Both the position numbers and the translations under genes were made by a program. Below are positions 5,095-7,359 of a DNA stretch of 7,359 nucleotides, piece by piece (the first letter of the stretch is position 1; each line of letters opens with the position of its first letter). The stretch lies in contig JAZORL010000110.1 of assembly GCA_045656625.1 (NCBI GenBank), positions 1 to 7,359 on the forward strand, in the 5' to 3' direction. The stretch comes from Scatosoma sp045656625. Lineage in GTDB: Bacteria; Bacillota; Clostridia; Christensenellales; Borkfalkiaceae. The notes beneath the pieces are model-generated. The model saw nothing but the letters and a program-made list of their open reading frames with translations. It searched no databases and was not told where the DNA came from.

Positions 5095-6756
5095 ATGTTT
5101 TCCACCCCTTCAAAGATAAAAGTATTCGTATGCAATATGATTATTTGCGTACTTTCTATACTTTCTATCGTTTCCTATTTCTTTTTGCCTTTTTGGAAGG
5201 TAGAGGCAACGTATACGTTACGTGCAGAAACACTGCAAACCATGCTCCCTTCCCCCGAGGACGGCGGAACAGATCCTGCTAACCCCGAACAGCAGTCGGG
5301 CGAGCTTGAGGATACCACCCCCGAAGATCTTTATGCAAACATCGATTTAACGGAAATCGTACCCGAAGAGGGTATCACCATTCCCCTTGCAATCGAATTG
5401 CAGACGTCGGATATTTTAAGTTCGCTTTCTTCCGATGCTACGGAATTGGTGGACACGATTATTCAAAAGAACGTAGCGGTTATCCTTGAAAAATTGGAAG
5501 GCACCATCGACCAGCTTGCGGAAAAAGCTGCGGAAACCGCCGTTCAAATGACGTTTAAAACCGAGCTTAAGAACCAAATCAAAGAGCAAATGAGCGAGGA
5601 CGCAACCGACGAAGAAGTACAGCAACAGCTGAACGACCTTGGCCTTACCGACGAGCATATCGACGCCCAAACGGAAAAATTGGTTGACGCACTCTTTGCG
5701 GAAAACGCTAGCGTTGATAGCGTTACCAATGCTACCGTAGACATCATCAAAGAATCCTTGAGCGAAGCTAGCTCGAAAGGTGTAGAAGGTTACGAGGATT
5801 TAGAGCTTTCCCCTGAAGCGGAAGAAGAATTGAAAGAACAGCTCAACGAAGCATTCAGCAACTTCGCCGATGAAAACGGAAACATCAATCCCACCGATGC
5901 GATCATGGATATGTTGGTTGGTATGTTGAAGGAAAGTGAAGAATCCGGCGACAGCGGCGACCAACCGGAAATGATGTCGAGTGTAAAAACCAACAAAAAG
6001 ATCGTTCTTCTTGCAGACGGCAACGAGGAAGAAAAGCAGGATGCAAAGGAAGAGCTTCGCCAGCTAATCACCGATAAATTGATGAGCGTTTTGGGCGAAA
6101 GTGCGGAAATGATCGCGATGATCATTCAATACATAAGCTATTTAATCCTTTTCACCTTCTTCACTTGGGCGTATCTTATCATCAAAATTTTGGCAAAGAT
6201 GTTCATGAAAAACCCTGCAATCAAGCTTGGCTTGCCCATTTGGCTTGGTTCTATCCCCTACGTTGTTTTGAGCTTGGTCCCCTCGACCGCGTTAAATACG
6301 TTGAAGAACCCGCCTGCACAGCTTGCAGAAATGATGGGCGACGCACTTGAAAACATGAGCGTGCTGAACGACTTGTCCATCAACTTCTTCTCGTGCGCGT
6401 GCGTATCTTTCTATATTGGTATTGCATTGGCAATCTTTGTAATTGTTTATTATGGCAGATTGCGCAAGAGATTAAAGAAAATCGCAAAGGGTCAAATCAC
6501 CGAAGACGCATACGTAAGACCGGAAAGAACTCCCAAAGAAAAACCCGTCAAGAAACCCGTTGCAAAGAAATCTTCGCCCACCCCTGCACCGAAGCCTGCA
6601 GAACCGATTGAAGACAGTGAAGACGATTTATTCGTTCCCATTAAAACGGAACCTGACCCCATTCTCGAAGAAGAAACTCCCGTTTCTATCGCCGAAGAGG
6701 AGCCCGTTGTTTCCACGGAAGCCCTCGACAATGAATTAAACGACGACGAAGAATAA
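5095..6756 (+). CDS. Unrecognised four-TM membrane protein with large acidic ectodomain
   Basis: I do not recognise the family. The 553-residue product has TM1 at 9-34 (IIC-VLSILSIVSYFFLPF), an extracytoplasmic region of about 300 residues (35-337), TM2 (about 338-368), TM3 (about 378-398), TM4 (about 430-452), then RLRKRLKK and a 90-residue tail. Positive-inside charges (KIK before TM1, KILAKMFMK after TM2, RLRKRLKK after TM4) give N-in/C-in. The ectodomain is strongly acidic and rich in predicted amphipathic helices (AEKAAETAVQMTF, EAEEELKEQLNEAF), with a Pro/Glu/Asp-rich stretch at 52-78. The tail is first Lys/Pro-rich (KEKPVKKPVAKK, 481-492), then acidic. I start it at ATG 5095 because GGAGG (5085-5089) lies 5 nt ahead; that SD overlaps an in-frame ATG at 5083. 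It is monocistronic, divergent from spoVA, and ends at a strong hairpin. A cell-envelope role is all that can be inferred. Confidence 0.85.
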   Translation: MFSTPSKIKVFVCNMIICVLSILSIVSYFFLPFWKVEATYTLRAETLQTMLPSPEDGGTDPANPEQQSGELEDTTPEDLYANIDLTEIVPEEGITIPLAIELQTSDILSSLSSDATELVDTIIQKNVAVILEKLEGTIDQLAEKAAETAVQMTFKTELKNQIKEQMSEDATDEEVQQQLNDLGLTDEHIDAQTEKLVDALFAENASVDSVTNATVDIIKESLSEASSKGVEGYEDLELSPEAEEELKEQLNEAFSNFADENGNINPTDAIMDMLVGMLKESEESGDSGDQPEMMSSVKTNKKIVLLADGNEEEKQDAKEELRQLITDKLMSVLGESAEMIAMIIQYISYLILFTFFTWAYLIIKILAKMFMKNPAIKLGLPIWLGSIPYVVLSLVPSTALNTLKNPPAQLAEMMGDALENMSVLNDLSINFFSCACVSFYIGIALAIFVIVYYGRLRKRLKKIAKGQITEDAYVRPERTPKEKPVKKPVAKKSSPTPAPKPAEPIEDSEDDLFVPIKTEPDPILEEETPVSIAEEEPVVSTEALDNELNDDEE

Positions 6757-6762
6757 TAAAGT

Positions 6763-6810
6763 ATAAATAAACCGACCTTGGCAGAAATCTGCCAAGGTCG
6801 GTTTATTTAT
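6763..6810. terminator. Long perfect hairpin (23-bp stem) terminator
   Basis: Arms 6763-6785 and 6788-6810 are exact reverse complements around a 2-nt AA centre; the GC core is CCGACCTTGGCAGA. The ends are A/T-rich (ATAAATAAA...TTTATTTAT) rather than a pure U run, so it can work in both directions. It starts 6 nt after the stop of the membrane-protein gene. Confidence 0.75.
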
Positions 6811-6839
6811 GAGAAGTTATTTTATATTCTGCTAATATC

Positions 6840-6918
6840 AAAAACAGCGCGGGCGCGTACTTTTTGTACGTAACCAAGCGGCACGGAGCGACAACGATGA
6901 AATGCGACATATATCCGC
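6840..6918. repeat. Intergenic repeat, internally deleted copy
   Basis: Starts AAAAACAGCGC (6840-6850) like the full copy, then joins directly to GGGCGCGTAC (6851), lacking the 37 bp (6952-6988) present in the other copy. From 6851 to 6918 it matches 6989-7055 with one 1-bp indel in a T run and about three substitutions. The right inverted end (CTGTTTTT) is missing; unrelated sequence follows 6918. Confidence 0.85.
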
Positions 6919-6940
6919 AATACCTTATACGAAGTCACAA

Positions 6941-7062
6941 AAAAACAGCGCAGATGCGAGTAGTTCAAGGCGTCGCAAGTACGGCGCAGGGCGCGTACTT
7001 TTGTACGTAACCAAGCGGCACGGAGCGACAACGAAGAAATGCGACGCATATCCGCTGTTTTT
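6941..7062. repeat. Intergenic repeat, full copy with inverted ends (122 bp)
   Basis: The termini are a perfect 10-bp inverted repeat, AAAAACAGCG (6941-6950) and CGCTGTTTTT (7053-7062). A symmetric 3-nt internal loop follows, then a second pairing of ATGCG (6954-6958) with CGCAT (7045-7049). Inside is a smaller palindrome, CGTAC-TTTT-GTACG (6994-7007). There is no coding potential; open frames across it are incidental. It lies just downstream of recR. The size, inverted ends and second copy suggest a dispersed REP/MITE-like element. Confidence 0.8.
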
Positions 7063-7065
7063 ACT

Positions 7066-7359
7066 TTAAAGAGGGTTGCGCTCTATAAAAGCCCTCGCCA
7101 ACGTCACGTCGTCCGTATACTCGATCTCCGAGCCAATGGGAATACCGTGCGCCAAGCGTGTAACCTTAATATCAAATGGCTTGATAAGCTTAGCAATATA
7201 CATTGCCGTAGCGTCCCCCGAAACGTCGGGATTGGTCGCTACAATCACTTCTTTCACGTCCTCCGTTTGCAATCGCGCCAACAATTCACGAATGCGAATA
7301 TCGTTAGGGCCAATCCCCGAAAGCGGATCAATAACCCCGTGTAAAACGTGATATACCCC
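7066..7359 (-). CDS. recR: Recombination protein RecR, C-terminal part (5' end outside the window)
   Basis: RecR works with RecF/RecO to load RecA at single-strand gaps in the cytoplasm. The 97 visible residues begin in the Toprim domain: YHVLHGVIDPLSGIGPNDIR, then EVIVATNPDVSGDATAMYIA, the Toprim strand-helix unit, and end with the conserved KVTRLAHGIPIGSEIEYTDD and TLARAF, closing at ERNPL-TAA (7068-7066). The N-terminal helix-hairpin-helix and Cys4 zinc finger lie beyond the right edge. No conventional terminator follows; the hairpin-ended repeat begins 3 nt past the stop and ends with seven U on the recR strand, so it may terminate recR. Confidence 0.96.
   Translation of the reverse strand, partial: GVYHVLHGVIDPLSGIGPNDIRIRELLARLQTEDVKEVIVATNPDVSGDATAMYIAKLIKPFDIKVTRLAHGIPIGSEIEYTDDVTLARAFIERNPL

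Noticed and set aside
4818..5282. 154-codon rightward frame
   Set aside because: It spans the spoVAC start, the divergent promoter and the start of the membrane-protein gene in another frame; Phe/Tyr-rich shadow without RBS.
6822..7049. 75-codon frame on the minus strand across the repeats (Arg/Cys-rich)
   Set aside because: It is formed entirely by the repeat copies, has no RBS, and its composition follows the repeat DNA. Treated as noncoding.
6840..7062. CRISPR array
   Set aside because: Only two repeat copies of unequal length, with inverted ends and no regular spacers or cas genes.
7039..7344. Rightward frames of 91-101 codons opposite recR
   Set aside because: They are antisense to a clear RecR reading frame and their sequence is just its shadow.

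Overview
The window looks like the chromosome of a spore-forming, low-to-mid GC Firmicute of the class Clostridia. It carries a spoVAC-spoVAD-spoVAE operon without spoVAA/AB/AF, a YunB-type sporulation protein, strong Shine-Dalgarno sites (AGGAG/GGAGG), sigma-A promoters of the TTGACA-17-TACAAT type and U-tailed hairpin terminators. I cannot name a genus. No phage, transposase, CRISPR or tRNA/rRNA gene is visible.

Layout from left to right. (1) The 5' part of tyrS reads leftwards out of the window. It is divergent from a short HTH-WYL transcriptional regulator. Their shared intergenic region holds two sigma-A promoters and a 17-bp palindrome, and the regulator appears to be translated from a leaderless mRNA. 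(2) After an intrinsic terminator comes a two-gene operon: a MurG-family glycosyltransferase (TTG start) overlapping yunB by 4 bp. Its upstream region matches the sporulation sigma-E consensus, so I infer mother-cell expression. (3) A shared bidirectional terminator separates it from the convergent operon smORF-spoVAC-spoVAD-spoVAE, which imports dipicolinic acid (DPA) into the forespore and releases it at germination. The 36-codon smORF has a near-perfect SD and overlaps the spoVAC start by ATGA; I do not recognise it. (4) Divergent from spoVA is a monocistronic gene for a 553-residue, probably four-TM protein with a large acidic helical extracytoplasmic domain and an acidic/Pro-rich cytoplasmic tail. 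I do not recognise its family. A perfect 8+3+8 palindrome fills the spacer of its sigma-A promoter, a typical repressor position. (5) This gene ends at a 23-bp perfect hairpin. Then comes about 250 bp of noncoding DNA with two direct copies of a repeat, one full-length (122 bp, inverted ends) and one internally deleted. The 3' part of recR, reading leftwards, closes the window.

The best candidates for something undescribed are the large membrane protein with its promoter-embedded operator, the small ORF coupled to spoVAC, the sigma-E-like control of a second-type MurG with yunB, and the hairpin-ended intergenic repeat. Nothing resembles a defence or mobile system.
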